NCBI GenBank assembly: GCA_015068175.1
Contig: SVLA01000001.1
Span: 1-48,804 of the forward strand
From: Oscillospiraceae bacterium
GTDB lineage: Bacteria > Bacillota_A > Clostridia > Oscillospirales > Oscillospiraceae
DNA: 48,804 bases
Reading direction: 5' to 3'
Part shown: in pieces, positions 1-8,640 of the stretch
How positions within the stretch are numbered: the first letter of the stretch is position 1
Layout: each line of letters opens with the position of its first letter
Program-made: the position numbers and the translations under genes
The notes under the pieces: generated by a model
What the model saw: only the letters and a program-made list of their open reading frames with translations
Databases searched by the model: none
Told to the model about the DNA's origin: nothing

Positions 1-723
1 TATACCTTTACCAATTATCTTTGGAATGAGGATTGGGTCACCCTCAGCGACATTGGCACAGCCATGGAAGATACGGTGCCGAAGATCGCTGATTTTATCG
101 GCCGGGCGGATTTTGCCCAGGCGCCGTATATGCTGGTATTGCAGGATGCAAAGCCGGAAGGCGACGTGCTGGCGGTCCATACGAAGCTGAACCAGAATTT
201 CGGGGCGAACACGGCCATATGGCGTTGCCGGATTGCGTTGCCGGAATATGAGATCCAGGAAGGCGATGTACTGGAATATGACGTGATGATCTCGGTGCCC
301 AGCAACGGTTTCGGATTTGTGGATGGCATCGTCACGAATGCTCCGGCCCTTCGGTCTCAGCCCTTCTGCGTCGATCAGTTCGGTGTGGCGGCGGACGGAA
401 CGGGTAGCCTGGCACCGCTGGCCGGCGGCCAGTGGGTCCACCGTATTCTGGGCATCGATGTGGCTTACAATACCGATAACATGAATCGAAACACCACTGG
501 AAAGGTTTTGCGGGATCTGTGCCTGTTGGCGCAGCCGAGAAAACTCAACGGTAGTTTCGCATATGAAAGCGTCAGCGTTTACTACGATAACATTGTGATC
601 ACCAACAACGGCGAAGTGAAAGCGGTCATTTTCCGAAGCGGTACGGACCTGAAAATGGATCCGAAGACCACGGATCAGGAAGGCATGACAGCCGCCATCA
701 AGGTGGAACAGTTCGAACCTTAA
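1..723 (+). CDS. 3' part of a GH14-like glycosidase gene with C-terminal beta module (partial)
   Basis: The reading frame is open from the first base, so the start lies outside the window; the ATG at 64 is internal. The first residues (YTFTNYLWNEDWVTLSDIG) match the end of the catalytic barrel of the next gene (YTFTKFLCQDDGVTMSEIG), and the rest matches that protein's C-terminal module, including EGDVLEYDV, SNGFGFVDG and YYDNIVITNNGE. It is therefore the remainder of a tandem paralogue. What is visible is the last barrel helix and a complete module of about 190 residues; the catalytic residues are not in view. The gap to the next gene is 55 bases and holds no terminator, so the two are probably cotranscribed. 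The module is unassigned; sugar binding or surface attachment is inferred from its company. Confidence 0.85.
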   Translation, partial: YTFTNYLWNEDWVTLSDIGTAMEDTVPKIADFIGRADFAQAPYMLVLQDAKPEGDVLAVHTKLNQNFGANTAIWRCRIALPEYEIQEGDVLEYDVMISVPSNGFGFVDGIVTNAPALRSQPFCVDQFGVAADGTGSLAPLAGGQWVHRILGIDVAYNTDNMNRNTTGKVLRDLCLLAQPRKLNGSFAYESVSVYYDNIVITNNGEVKAVIFRSGTDLKMDPKTTDQEGMTAAIKVEQFEP

Positions 724-778
724 ACGGTGCGGACATTGCCGTGAAAAGAACACCGCAATGTTTGGGAGTGGAAAAAAT

Positions 779-2698
779 ATGAAAAAGTCTGTTCTGAAAT
801 CGATCTGTGTGATCCTGTGCATCTGTATGATGTCAGGTGTGCTGGTCCAATGCCAGGAAAAAGAACCGGCAGGACGCAGCGCAGAAGTGGTGGAAAGCCT
901 GGGTCTGTGCTTTACGGAAGGTAAGGTCACCAACCTGGATCCGGAAGCTCTGGGCAGCCGCTTCAAGGATTATACGGATATGGGTCTGAAGACTATCCGG
1001 CTGGAAACCGGTTGGGTATCCTTCAGCAAGGGAAGCTGGGCCTTGTCCGGCGATTCCCAGACCATTATGCAGGCGGCCATCGATGCGGGCCTTCGCTTGA
1101 AATTGGTGTGCCCTACCATTTCACAGCCGCAGACCTGGGTGACCCGGGATCCGGCATCCCAGATGCGCAACTATAACGGCGTCGCAGCGGTCAATACGCT
1201 GAGCTACTGGTATGAGGGTATCTACGATTACACGACGGATGCCATCAACAGCCAGTTGGCAAAACTGGATGAATTGGGGTTCCTGGAGCATATGGACGCG
1301 CTGGTGGTGGATTTCGGTCCTGCGGCGGAGCCGCTGTATCCGGCGGCCTGGACCCAGGGCGGCAGTTTGGACAACCCCAACAATGCGGCCACCTCCATGT
1401 GGTGCTACGATGACAATGCGGTAGCCGACTTTAAGGCAACCATGCTGGAAAAGTATGGCTCCATAGGGGAGATCAACAAGGCTTGGGGCACGGCATTGGC
1501 CTCCATGGAGGATTACACAATGCCCAAGGCCGGCACCGTGAAGGGACAGCAATGGGAGGACATTCTGACCTGGTACCTGGAAAGTAAGCGGGAATTTGTG
1601 GAAAAGCAGATCCAGATCTTCCGGGAAGCGGTCAATACCCACACCGACGGCCGTGTGCAGTTGATCCTGTATATGCCCGGCGCCAGCTTTAATCAGGCAG
1701 AGTGGGATGAATGCATCCAAAAAGGCGATGCCACCTTCTCTATGCTCATCGGCAGCGAAAATGAATTTATCGTGGAAATGGCGGATAAATACGGCTGCCT
1801 GCTGCAGTTTACCGGTCTGCCCGGTATCGAACCGCTGAAGCAGATCCGCCAGTGGATGTACACCAACGGCTACGGTGAAATTCCCGTATTCGGTGAAAAC
1901 TATGCCGATCTGTCCTCTTCTCAGGATCCGGAAGCGCTGTATCAGACCATTGAGGACTTCAACCTGGCCGGAATCGACTATACATTTACCAAGTTCCTAT
2001 GCCAGGATGACGGCGTGACGATGTCGGAAATCGGTTACAAGATGGCGGAGACTCTGCCCAAGATCGCGGAATTCATCCACGAAACGGATTTTGCTCAGGC
2101 GCCGTACTTGCTGACAGTTCCGGAAGCGAAACCCGAGGGAGATATCCTGGCGCTCCACGCCAAACTCGACGGTTCCACGGAGGATCTGGAAGCCTATGTC
2201 CGCTGCCGGATCGCTATGATCGACTACACCATTCAGGAAGGCGACGTGCTGGAATACGATGTCAGGATCTCCGTGCCCAGCAATGGCTTCGGCTTTGTGG
2301 ACAGTACGGTGACAAACGCCGGCAATCTGCGGTCCATGGTTTATTGCATCGACCAGTTCGGCCTTACCGCAGGCGCGAACGACAGCCTGGCGGTCCAGGC
2401 GGGTGGGAAGTGGACCCATCGCATCCTGGGCATTGACATCCCCTATTGCAGCTATAATTCCGATCAAAACACCACCGGCAAGGTCATGCGGGACCTGACG
2501 TTGCTGGCGCAGCCCCACAAGCTCAACGGCGCATTTGCCTACAGCGAAGTCAGCGTGTATTACGACAATATTGTGATCACCAACAACGGCGAAGTGAAAG
2601 TGGTCATTTTCCAAAGCGCTTCGGATCTGAAACAGTGTGACATTGTGGATCAGTGGAATTTGGTGGCCGAAGTCAAGGTGGAAACCTATACGGATTAA
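779..2698 (+). CDS. Exported GH14 (beta-amylase)-like glycosidase with C-terminal beta module
   Basis: This 639-residue protein probably cleaves an alpha-glucan-like or related glycan outside the cell. The ATG at 779 is chosen because GGGAGTGG lies 8 bases upstream; the in-frame ATG at 758 has no ribosome site. A hydrophobic N-terminus ends in LVQC (Cys25), an imperfect lipobox with Gln at -1. A barrel spans about residues 40-435. GPAAEPLYPAAW (Glu184) corresponds to the acid motif GPxGELRYP of bacterial beta-amylases. KYGSIGEINKAWGT and FGENYADLS (Glu373, the base motif GENAL) follow in family order, with a Glu-Glu spacing of 189 against about 195 in Bacillus enzymes as I recall them. Residues about 440-639 form the module shared with neighbours. 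Family membership is by motif; the substrate may differ from starch, and a GH42-like enzyme is the main alternative. Confidence 0.7.
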   Translation: MKKSVLKSICVILCICMMSGVLVQCQEKEPAGRSAEVVESLGLCFTEGKVTNLDPEALGSRFKDYTDMGLKTIRLETGWVSFSKGSWALSGDSQTIMQAAIDAGLRLKLVCPTISQPQTWVTRDPASQMRNYNGVAAVNTLSYWYEGIYDYTTDAINSQLAKLDELGFLEHMDALVVDFGPAAEPLYPAAWTQGGSLDNPNNAATSMWCYDDNAVADFKATMLEKYGSIGEINKAWGTALASMEDYTMPKAGTVKGQQWEDILTWYLESKREFVEKQIQIFREAVNTHTDGRVQLILYMPGASFNQAEWDECIQKGDATFSMLIGSENEFIVEMADKYGCLLQFTGLPGIEPLKQIRQWMYTNGYGEIPVFGENYADLSSSQDPEALYQTIEDFNLAGIDYTFTKFLCQDDGVTMSEIGYKMAETLPKIAEFIHETDFAQAPYLLTVPEAKPEGDILALHAKLDGSTEDLEAYVRCRIAMIDYTIQEGDVLEYDVRISVPSNGFGFVDSTVTNAGNLRSMVYCIDQFGLTAGANDSLAVQAGGKWTHRILGIDIPYCSYNSDQNTTGKVMRDLTLLAQPHKLNGAFAYSEVSVYYDNIVITNNGEVKVVIFQSASDLKQCDIVDQWNLVAEVKVETYTD

Positions 2699-2742
2699 GG
2701 CGCCGCCACGGCCCATTATCAAAGAACAGGAAGTGAAAAGAT

Positions 2743-3816
2743 ATGAGTCTGTTTGGAATGTCCGGAATTGAACGGCTGGCAATGAATTGCCATACCCGGG
2801 CCATCACACCGGAAAATCCCACCGGTGAAAAAGGAAAAGGCGGCATGGCGACGCCGGATGTGGGTACCGCAGGCAACTGCGCCGCAGACCTGGGTGTCGG
2901 CTGGAAGGTGAACCCCTTTATTGTTATTCCTTCCGGTGAGACCTGGACGTTGGCGGACATCAGCGGTTCCGGCGTTATCCGCCACATTTGGCTGACGCCC
3001 ACCGGTTTTTGGCGGAATTTGATCCTGCGCTTCTACTGGGACGGCTGTGAAACGCCGGCGGTGGAATGCCCGGTGGGAGATTTCTTCGCTGCCGGCTGGA
3101 ATGTGTATGCCAAGACAGCCTCTCTGGCGGTGTGCGTCAACCCCGGCAGCGCCTTCAATTGCTACTGGCCCATGCCCTTCCGCAAAGGCTGCCGCATTAC
3201 CATGGAGAATACCAGCGAGATGGATCTGACCATCTATTACCAGATCGACTATGATGTGTGTCCGGTGGAGGAGGACTGCGCCTACTTCCATGCCCAGTTC
3301 CGCCGCGTCAACCCGGTTCCCTATAAGGAAGTATATACCCTGCTGGATGTGAAGGGCTGTGGCCACTACGTTGGTACCTACATGGCCTGGGGCGTCAACA
3401 ACAACGGCTGGTGGGGCGAAGGTGAGATGAAATTCTACCTGGATGGCGATACGGATTTCCCCACCATCTGCGGTACGGGCCTGGAGGATTACTTCTGCGG
3501 ATCTTACAATTTTGAAAATCCCCAGAGCCACCGCTACGAGACCTATAACACGCCTTATGCGGGCCTTAATTATGTATCTGAGCCGGACGGCTTATATAAT
3601 TCCCAGCAACGCTTCGGTATGTATCGTTGGCATTTGTGCGATCCCATCCGTTTCCACAGTGACATTCGCGTCACGGTGCAGGCGCTGGGCTGGCGCAGAG
3701 GCCGCCGCTATCTGCCGCTGCAGGACGATGTTGCGTCGGTCTCCTTCTGGTATATGAAGGACCTGGGAACCGAGCTGTATCCGTTGCCGGATAAAGATTA
3801 TTTGGAAATCATTTAA
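2743..3816 (+). CDS. GH172 (DUF2961) glycoside hydrolase
   Basis: This 357-residue protein belongs to the DUF2961/GH172 family, whose known members act on alpha-fructofuranosides or alpha-D-arabinofuranosides. It has no signal peptide, so it is probably cytoplasmic. The family hallmarks are WWGEGEMKFYLDGD at 223-236 and GTGLEDYFCGSYNF at 244-257; Glu226 and Glu248 match the family's paired catalytic glutamates in order and spacing. Earlier, SGSGVIRHIWLTPTG (about 75-88) and FRVN-type strand segments fit the double jelly-roll. The start at 2743 follows AGGAAG. It sits 44 bases after the GH14-like gene and 15 bases before the next, so it is within one operon. The natural substrate cannot be read from the sequence. 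Confidence 0.85.
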   Translation: MSLFGMSGIERLAMNCHTRAITPENPTGEKGKGGMATPDVGTAGNCAADLGVGWKVNPFIVIPSGETWTLADISGSGVIRHIWLTPTGFWRNLILRFYWDGCETPAVECPVGDFFAAGWNVYAKTASLAVCVNPGSAFNCYWPMPFRKGCRITMENTSEMDLTIYYQIDYDVCPVEEDCAYFHAQFRRVNPVPYKEVYTLLDVKGCGHYVGTYMAWGVNNNGWWGEGEMKFYLDGDTDFPTICGTGLEDYFCGSYNFENPQSHRYETYNTPYAGLNYVSEPDGLYNSQQRFGMYRWHLCDPIRFHSDIRVTVQALGWRRGRRYLPLQDDVASVSFWYMKDLGTELYPLPDKDYLEII

Positions 3817-3831
3817 GGAGGAGAAACAACA

Positions 3832-4734
3832 ATGAAGAACATTAGAAAGCTTTGCGCGCTGATGATGGCACTGATTCTGATGACGGTCTGCATGAGCATG
3901 GTCAGCGCATCCGAAGCTTCCAGCGAAGGCGCAGAAGGCGACATCCTGCAGTTGGACATGGAAGTGGGCCTGGATGCCAAGGGTTCCATTTTGTACTATG
4001 AAGAGGTCTATGTGATCCCTCAGGGTACATTGATCCTGCAGGAAGGCGATATGCTGTGCTATGATGTGCGTCTGCTGGATGAATACGGCGGATTTGGCGC
4101 TGTGGATATTGCCTGCGGCTATGGAGACAATGGCTTTGGCGACAAGACTTTGCGCGATGATGCCATGTCTGTTGACCAGAACTTCCTGCGTTGCCATCCC
4201 ACGGTCAACCTGGCCGGTCTGTGCCTGAACCAGTGGTTTGCCCGCGAAGTGTATCTGTCCTCTTCTTTCATTGAAGTTGCTAACGAGCAAGACCTTCGCA
4301 TTCTGATCGCGGTGGACCTGCCCGATGCCAGCATTATGGCCGGTCAGACCGTCAACTGCCAGTACGACAACATCCGCATCGTCCGTGACGGCGAAATCAT
4401 TTACACCATCTTCGCTGACCGTGAAAATGCCATTCCCGAGGAGCCTGTTTACTACGGCGTCATCGATGGCAAGCCTTTGGATGGCATGAATGAGCATGTG
4501 GTTACGGATGTGTACGTGAATCTGGATGCCCTGGATGCCGAAGCCACGGAACCCACCGCGGCCCCCACGGAACCCAAGCCCACCGAGCCCAAGGCGACGG
4601 AGCCGGCCCCCACGGAACCCGCACCTGCACCTGCGCCGGATAATACCGTCCTGGTCATCGGCATTGCAGCAGCGGCGCTGGTGGTCATTGTCGTGGCCAT
4701 CGTGCTGATTGTCCGCAAGAAGAAGGCGGCTTAA
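3832..4734 (+). CDS. Surface protein: signal peptide, shared beta module, Pro/Thr linker, membrane anchor
   Basis: This 300-residue exported protein has a signal peptide (MKNIRKLCALMMALILM, cut near SASEA), one module at about 35-235, a Thr-Glu-Pro linker at about 240-268, and a C-terminal membrane helix (about 272-294) ending RKKKAA. There is no LPxTG-type motif, so it is tail-anchored. The module repeats the hallmarks of the GH14-like C-terminus: EGDMLCYDV, GGFGAVD, VDQ, a W-F-A-R strand, and QYDNIRIVRDGE followed by IF. It starts after AAGGAGGAGAAAC and lies 15 bases after the GH172 gene. I do not recognise a named family. A sugar-binding or wall-exposed scaffold role is inferred from the module sharing. 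Confidence 0.8.
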   Translation: MKNIRKLCALMMALILMTVCMSMVSASEASSEGAEGDILQLDMEVGLDAKGSILYYEEVYVIPQGTLILQEGDMLCYDVRLLDEYGGFGAVDIACGYGDNGFGDKTLRDDAMSVDQNFLRCHPTVNLAGLCLNQWFAREVYLSSSFIEVANEQDLRILIAVDLPDASIMAGQTVNCQYDNIRIVRDGEIIYTIFADRENAIPEEPVYYGVIDGKPLDGMNEHVVTDVYVNLDALDAEATEPTAAPTEPKPTEPKATEPAPTEPAPAPAPDNTVLVIGIAAAALVVIVVAIVLIVRKKKAA

Positions 4735-4814
4735 CGGTATGTTCATTCTGTTGGGCGCATATTCCGGCGCACAACGGAATCAACAGATATAACACTATTT
4801 TTGGAGGAACAAGT

Positions 4815-5570
4815 ATGAAGAAGACAATCGCAATTGCCCTGGTCGTATTGATGATGTGCGCCATGATGGTGCCTGTCAGTGCGAAAGAAACCACCAACAG
4901 CTACATCGAGCTGAAGGTCGAGATCCCCGCCAATGCAACCGCACCCATCGAGTACTACCTGACCGCTTTCCAAATCCCCAACACCGTCCCCTTTGCGGCC
5001 GGTGACCGTCTGGTTTATGACGTTTGGATGTCCGAAGCCGCCCCCGGTTTTGGTGGTCTGACGCTGATCAACGGCGGCAAGAACCTCCACGACAGCGGCA
5101 CCCTGGACAAGGACGGCAACAATGTGCATCCCTCCTTTGACCTGAGCGGTCTGTGCACCGAGACCTGGTACACCCGTGACATCACCCTGCCTTCCGGCGA
5201 GGAGCCCTGGAACATGATCCTGGACTTCGCAGGCCTGGGCATCCCCTTCGCTTACGACGTTCTGCCTGCTGTCAATGTTCAGGCTGATGTGGTCGGCGCC
5301 CTGGCCGGCAAGACCATCATTGTCCGTTATGACAACATCAAGCTGGTGGCCGCTGACGGCACCGTCAAGCACGTAATCTTCGACGAGGGTCAGGTGCTGG
5401 GCACCACGCCTCTGGTGCATAATCAGGCCGCTACCATCACCCCCAGCGTTGGTACCGAGACCGTTACCCTGCCCGATAACCCCAAGACCGGTGACATTCT
5501 GCCTGCCATTGTGCTGACCGGCATGCTGTCCTGCGTCGCTTTGGTGACTCTGAAGTCCAAGAAGCACTGA
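4815..5570 (+). CDS. Sortase-anchored surface protein carrying the shared beta module
   Basis: This 251-residue protein has a signal peptide (MKKTIAIALVVLMMCAMMVP, cut near VSAKE), a module at about 30-205, and a classic sortase tail: NPKTG at 222-226, a hydrophobic helix, and KSKKH at the end. The module shows AAGDRLVYDV, APGFGGL, a WYTRDITL strand and RYDNIKLVAADG followed by HVIF, matching the previous three proteins at the same landmarks. It is the last gene of the first group; a 12-bp-stem hairpin follows at once. Its codons are strongly biased to C/G-ending forms, which suggests high expression. No enzymatic motif is visible. It is probably a wall-displayed binding protein. Confidence 0.82.
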   Translation: MKKTIAIALVVLMMCAMMVPVSAKETTNSYIELKVEIPANATAPIEYYLTAFQIPNTVPFAAGDRLVYDVWMSEAAPGFGGLTLINGGKNLHDSGTLDKDGNNVHPSFDLSGLCTETWYTRDITLPSGEEPWNMILDFAGLGIPFAYDVLPAVNVQADVVGALAGKTIIVRYDNIKLVAADGTVKHVIFDEGQVLGTTPLVHNQAATITPSVGTETVTLPDNPKTGDILPAIVLTGMLSCVALVTLKSKKH

Positions 5571-5579
5571 TCCATATCG

Positions 5580-5607
5580 ATCCCAGGAGCCTTCGGGCTC
5601 CTGGGAT
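5580..5607 (+). terminator. Hairpin terminator after the first operon
   Basis: A perfect 12-bp stem (ATCCCAGGAGCC paired with GGCTCCTGGGAT) closed by a TTCG tetraloop begins 9 bases after the stop at 5570. No T-run follows, so it may end transcription weakly or protect the 3' end of the message. Confidence 0.7.
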
Positions 5608-5646
5608 ACCATTCAAATAAGTACGCAGAATTGTAGTGGACTTCTC

Positions 5647-5696
5647 TAAAAACAGTTGTTCCCCCTGAATTTTCGGACGGGGAACGTCTGTTTTTA
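5647..5696. terminator. Second long inverted repeat before the regulator-kinase gene
   Basis: TAAAAACAG-TT-GTTCCCC (5647-5664) pairs with GGGGAAC-GT-CTGTTTTTA (5679-5696): 16 paired bases interrupted by one 2-nt mismatch, with a 14-nt loop. The T-run inside the right arm fits an intrinsic terminator readable from either strand. It ends 36 bases before the GTG start at 5733, so an operator or leader role is also possible. Confidence 0.6.
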
Positions 5697-5732
5697 CAGG
5701 CGTCCAGTAGAATTATGAAGGAGGGGGCCATT

Positions 5733-6953
5733 GTGAATCAGAAAATATTCGGGTCGACGATTGCTGCTTTGCGGAAAAAACGCGGAATGACCCAATCTGC
5801 ATTGGCTCGGGAATTGAACGTCAGCGACAAGGCTGTCAGCAAGTGGGAAAATGGATTCGGTTACCCGGAGATCACATTGCTGCCCAAGATCGCCGCGGTA
5901 TTTGGGGTGACGGTGGATTATTTATTTACCAGCGAGCGTCGGGGCATTGCGGTGGCAGGCAACATGCTCATGGACATCGTCAATAACATACATGCTTATC
6001 CCCGGAGCGGAACAACGACGGATATTACCTCCGTGTCCCACTCTGTGGGCGGATGTGTGACCAATATTTGCATCGATCTGGCCAAGATCGACCGCTCTCT
6101 GCCCCTGACGGCCATCGGTCGGATCGGTGACGATGAATACGGACGGGCCATTATCTCTCAACTGCAGAGATACCATGTGGATACGGGGCGGATCGCCCTT
6201 TCCACCACGGCGCCCACCAGCATCAGCACCATCATGAATCCGCCCACGGGCAAACGGACCATCTTCCATATCCGGGGCGCCAATGCGGAATTTGTTCCGT
6301 CGGATGTGGAACTGTCCAGCCTCCATTGCGCCATCCTCCATGCAGGCTATATTTTCCTGCTGGATCAATTTGACCGGGAAGACCCGGAGTATGGCACGGT
6401 CATGGCCCGGTTCCTCCACGATGTGCAGAAAATGGGGATCAAAACTTCCATTGACGTCTTCAGCGACATCCCCGTGGATCTGCCGGAAAAGATCCTGCCG
6501 GCGCTGAAATACTGCAATTATGTGATCATCGACGAGGATGAATGTTGCGGTATTTGGGGCCTGAATGCCCATTACGAGGATGGGCGGCTGAATGTGGCGG
6601 CCATCCGCACGGCCATGGAAAAGACCATGGCGGAAGGCGTTTTGGAGAAGGTGATCATCCACAGTAAGGAGGCCATGTTCTGCCTGAACTGCGATGGGAC
6701 CTTTACGGCCCTGGGTGCGGTGGATGTGCCCCGGGCGGATATTAAGGGCAGCACCGGCGTGGGCGATGCGTTTTGCGCCGGGGCGCTTTACGGGATCTAT
6801 CATAAAATGAGCGACGAGGATATTTTGGCCTTTGCCTCCGGCGCGGCGGCGTTTAACATCCAGGCGGAAAACGGCGTGGACGGTATGCGCAGCAAAAACA
6901 ACATTTTGCACCTGATGCAAACCTGCCAGAGAAAACCGACACCGAAGGAATGA
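5733..6953 (+). CDS. XRE-family HTH fused to a PfkB-family sugar kinase
   Basis: The 406-residue product joins a DNA-binding repressor domain to a ribokinase-type kinase. GTG at 5733 is preferred because AAGGAGG (5718-5724) lies 8 bases upstream; the ATG at 5715 would put that site inside the gene. Residues about 5-62 are a Cro/C1-type HTH (MTQSALARELNVSDKAVSKW). From about 68 the kinase starts with GNMLMDIV, then SVGGCVTNICIDLAKI, and ends with GSTGVGDAFCAGALYG, the phosphotransfer loop. The usual GAGD is GVGD, with the catalytic Asp kept. It is paralogous to the next gene, 3 bases away. I infer a sensor that couples sugar binding or phosphorylation to repression, but regulation has not been shown. 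Confidence 0.85.
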   Translation: MNQKIFGSTIAALRKKRGMTQSALARELNVSDKAVSKWENGFGYPEITLLPKIAAVFGVTVDYLFTSERRGIAVAGNMLMDIVNNIHAYPRSGTTTDITSVSHSVGGCVTNICIDLAKIDRSLPLTAIGRIGDDEYGRAIISQLQRYHVDTGRIALSTTAPTSISTIMNPPTGKRTIFHIRGANAEFVPSDVELSSLHCAILHAGYIFLLDQFDREDPEYGTVMARFLHDVQKMGIKTSIDVFSDIPVDLPEKILPALKYCNYVIIDEDECCGIWGLNAHYEDGRLNVAAIRTAMEKTMAEGVLEKVIIHSKEAMFCLNCDGTFTALGAVDVPRADIKGSTGVGDAFCAGALYGIYHKMSDEDILAFASGAAAFNIQAENGVDGMRSKNNILHLMQTCQRKPTPKE

Positions 6954-6956
6954 GGG

Positions 6957-7979
6957 ATGAACGTGGCGAAAGATATGAAAAAAGGAATTTGCTGTGCGGG
7001 CAACATGATCGTGGATATTACCTATCCCATCGAGACCTGGCCCCGACAAAATGAACTGACCCATATTACGGAAGGGATCACCCAGTCCACCGGCGGCTGT
7101 GTGTGCAATACCGTCACGGACCTGGCCCGGCTGGACCCGCAACTGCCGCTGTTTGCCTCCGGTTTTGCGGGCCATGATGCGGAGGGCGACTTCATCCTGC
7201 AGGAAATGAAGAAGTATCCGAATATCGACCTTTCCATGGTGCGGCGGGATGGACGGACCTCCTTTACCGCCGTCATGAGCAACAACAAGACCAAGGAACG
7301 GACCTTCTTCCAGCACGCCGGCGCCAATGCGTACTACGGCGAAGAGCATATCGACCTGGATGCACTGGATGTGGATATTTTCCACATTGGCTACATCCTG
7401 CTGCTGCCGGAACTGGATTCTGCCGACGGGGAATACGGTACCAAAATGGCCCGGCTGCTGCACCGGGTGCAGAAAAAGGGCGTCAAGACCTCCATTGATG
7501 TGGTGTCCGAGTCCGGGGATCGGTTTGCCCGATTGGTGACGCCGGCCCTGAAGTATGCGGATTACTGCATCATCAATGAGCTGGAAGCCCAGCAGACCAC
7601 CGGGGTCCCTCTGCGGGATGCGGAGAACAACCTGATCAGAGCGCATCTGCCCCTGGCGTTGAAACGGCTGAAGGAGCTGGGGGTTTCCACCTGGGCGGTG
7701 ATCCATTGTCCCGAACTGGGATGCGGCATGGACGAAACGGGGGCCTATGTTGAGGTTCCCAGCCTGAAACTGCCCCAGGGATGGATCAAAGGCACGGTGG
7801 GCGCCGGTGATGCATTCTGCGCAGGGGTTCTTTATGGCGCCGAGATGGATATGTCCATGGCCGATGCCCTGACCCTGGGCGCCTGCACCGCCGGGGCTTC
7901 CCTGCGTGAAGTCAGCGCTTCCGATGGTGTGCAAAAAGCGGAAGAGGTTTTGAAGCTCCGGGAACTTTACGGAGCATAA
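6957..7979 (+). CDS. PfkB-family carbohydrate kinase
   Basis: This 340-residue ribokinase-like enzyme probably phosphorylates a sugar or sugar-derived alcohol in the cytoplasm. The N-terminal CCAGNMIVDITYPIE and QSTGGCVCNTVTDLARL motifs bind substrate in this family; GTVGAGDAFCAGVLYGAE near residue 280 is the complete anion-hole/catalytic loop (GAGD). It aligns along its length with the kinase half of the preceding fusion gene, so the pair arose by duplication. ATG 6957 is taken with the GGAATGAGG site just upstream; ATG 6975 (MKKGICC) is an alternative. The next gene starts 9 bases after the stop. Sugar specificity is not readable from the sequence. Confidence 0.88.
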   Translation: MNVAKDMKKGICCAGNMIVDITYPIETWPRQNELTHITEGITQSTGGCVCNTVTDLARLDPQLPLFASGFAGHDAEGDFILQEMKKYPNIDLSMVRRDGRTSFTAVMSNNKTKERTFFQHAGANAYYGEEHIDLDALDVDIFHIGYILLLPELDSADGEYGTKMARLLHRVQKKGVKTSIDVVSESGDRFARLVTPALKYADYCIINELEAQQTTGVPLRDAENNLIRAHLPLALKRLKELGVSTWAVIHCPELGCGMDETGAYVEVPSLKLPQGWIKGTVGAGDAFCAGVLYGAEMDMSMADALTLGACTAGASLREVSASDGVQKAEEVLKLRELYGA

Positions 7980-7988
7980 AGGGGTGGG

Positions 7989-8636
7989 ATGCCAATGAAG
8001 GAGAAGCCCTATCAGACCGGACTTTTTGGGATTCTGAGCCATCTGGCGGACCTGATGATCCTGAATATTCTGTGGATCCTGTGCTGTGTGCCTGTGTTTA
8101 CCATCGGCGCTTCCACCACGGCTCTTTACACCGTGACCATGAAATTGCTGAAGGGGGAGGGAACGCCCATCGTCCGAACCTTTTTTGAAGCATTCCGGCG
8201 AAACTTCAAGACAGCCACCAAGACCTGGCTGATCTTGCTGGTGCCGTCGGTGTTGGTGGTCGGAAGCGCTGTGACGGTGCTGCTGAATCTTTGGGACGGG
8301 GCACCGGCAGTACGGATCCTGGCCCTGGCGGCGGCCGGTATTTTTTGGCTGGCCGGAAATTTTGTGTACCCGTTAACGGCTTATTTTGATAATTCCATTG
8401 GCCGTACGCTGCTGAATGCGTTGCTGATGGTTTTTGGAGATCCGGTCAGGGCGCTGGTTATCGGCGCGGCCAGCCTGATCCCCTTTGGGATCTACATGGC
8501 TGATCCATCGTTTTTTATGGGGGCGCTGATTTTTTGGATGATCGCCGGTGTGGGCATTATTGCGGATCTGCAATCCCGGCTGTTTTTGCGGATATTTGCG
8601 CGGTATGTGGAACCGGCGGAAGAGACAACGGAATAA
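7989..8636 (+). CDS. YesL-like (DUF624) integral membrane protein
   Basis: This 215-residue protein has about five membrane segments: around 22-45 (LMILNILWILCCVPVFTIGA), 75-100, 105-130, 145-165 and 175-195. The N-terminal pattern GxLxxxxDLxxLNxLWxxCxxPxxTIGAS, with the following TTALY, is typical of DUF624/YesL. Members usually sit beside sugar ABC importers and glycosidases, and their molecular role is unknown. It closes the kinase operon and is followed by a strong terminator. The start could be the ATG at 7989 or, two codons on, at 7995. Confidence 0.85.
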   Translation: MPMKEKPYQTGLFGILSHLADLMILNILWILCCVPVFTIGASTTALYTVTMKLLKGEGTPIVRTFFEAFRRNFKTATKTWLILLVPSVLVVGSAVTVLLNLWDGAPAVRILALAAAGIFWLAGNFVYPLTAYFDNSIGRTLLNALLMVFGDPVRALVIGAASLIPFGIYMADPSFFMGALIFWMIAGVGIIADLQSRLFLRIFARYVEPAEETTE

Positions 8637-8640
8637 TGAA

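Noticed and set aside
4735..4814. Possible attenuator hairpin between the two surface protein genes
   Set aside because: Pairing is short and imperfect with no T-run; not strong enough to list.
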